DNA from: an uncultured Ellagibacter sp.
GTDB lineage: Bacteria; Actinomycetota; Coriobacteriia; Coriobacteriales; Eggerthellaceae
NCBI RefSeq assembly: GCF_934636505.1
Contig: NZ_CAKUAL010000026.1
Coordinates: 1 to 25,432 of the forward strand
Direction: 5' to 3'
Length of the DNA: 25,432 bases
Under the pieces are notes generated by a model. That model searched no databases. It was not told where the DNA came from and worked only from the letters and a program-made list of their open reading frames with translations. A program made the translations under genes and the position numbers. Shown piece by piece: positions 25,336-25,432 of this stretch (positions are counted from its first letter, which is position 1; every line of letters starts with the position of its first letter).

Positions 25336-25364
25336 TTGACGCGGCACCGAAGCACCGCTAGCAT
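25336..25364 (+). promoter_or_regulatory. tRNA-Lys promoter
   Basis: TTGACG (25336-25341) and TAGCAT (25359-25364) are 17 bp apart, with a predicted start near 25371, about 18 bases before the tRNA. Confidence 0.6.
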
Positions 25365-25388
25365 ATACAGTTGCGCTATTGGATAAGA

Positions 25389-25432
25389 GGGCCGTTAGCT
25401 CAGTTGGCAGAGCAGGGGACTTTTAATCCCAA
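25389..25432 (+). tRNA. tRNA-Lys (TTT anticodon), 3' part beyond window
   Basis: GGGCCGT (25389-25395) is the 5' acceptor strand, TA follows, then the D-arm GCTCAGTTGGCAGAGC and the anticodon arm, whose loop CTTTTAA has anticodon TTT at 25422-25424. The window ends just after the anticodon stem, so the variable loop, T-arm and acceptor 3' strand are not visible. Confidence 0.93.

Overview
The window looks like a chromosomal stretch from a high-GC anaerobic actinobacterium. A member of Coriobacteriia, probably Eggerthellaceae, fits best. This is inference from strong G/C third positions, a fused acyl-CoA dehydratase activase typical of anaerobes, CIRCE-type control of groES, a DUF1847 protein and a 10TM heavy-metal exporter. 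No marker gene in the window settles the species.

Layout. Bases 1-2480 hold the C-terminal part of a giant 2-hydroxyacyl-CoA dehydratase activase/HgdB-like protein that runs in from the left edge. Bases 2746-8937 are the glutamate synthase operon gltB-gltD (ammonium assimilation), behind a leader with two inverted-repeat systems. Bases 9000-12013 are an accessory island with visibly lower GC in its first half: a hipB-hipA pair, a convergent second HipA-like kinase of another type, and a 53-codon S-layer-homology-like remnant. Two almost identical 31-bp terminator hairpins bracket hipB-hipA. Bases 12219-14469 carry a Tm-1-like/UPF0261 protein and a PEP-hydrolase-like TIM barrel, a conserved but functionally obscure pair. 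Bases 14608-16195 are rsmI (16S rRNA methylation) and a YgjP/DUF45 metallopeptidase.

Bases 16373-16480 form a compact promoter-plus-terminator unit (candidate small RNA or attenuator) just before a MOSC protein gene. Bases 17418-19467 encode a NarL/LiaSR-type two-component system whose genes overlap. Bases 19535-21747 are groES-groEL behind an extended -10 promoter and a CIRCE operator with an extra half-site. Bases 21751-22040 hold a palindromic repeat array with a 93-bp period. A DUF1847 gene of atypical composition follows, then a divergent pair (DUF554 membrane protein on minus, 10TM metal exporter with a His/Cys-rich loop on plus), xpt (purine salvage), and the first 44 bases of a tRNA-Lys(TTT) cut by the right edge.

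Most genes are ordinary housekeeping. The parts most worth a second look are the double-HipA island with duplicated terminators, the unit upstream of the MOSC gene, the palindromic array after groEL, the long looping-type inverted repeat upstream of gltB, and several starts (rsmI, the sensor kinase, perhaps the exporter) that look leaderless, with a -10 box 6-8 nt before the ATG. I did not identify a CRISPR array, transposase, integrase or convincing riboswitch.
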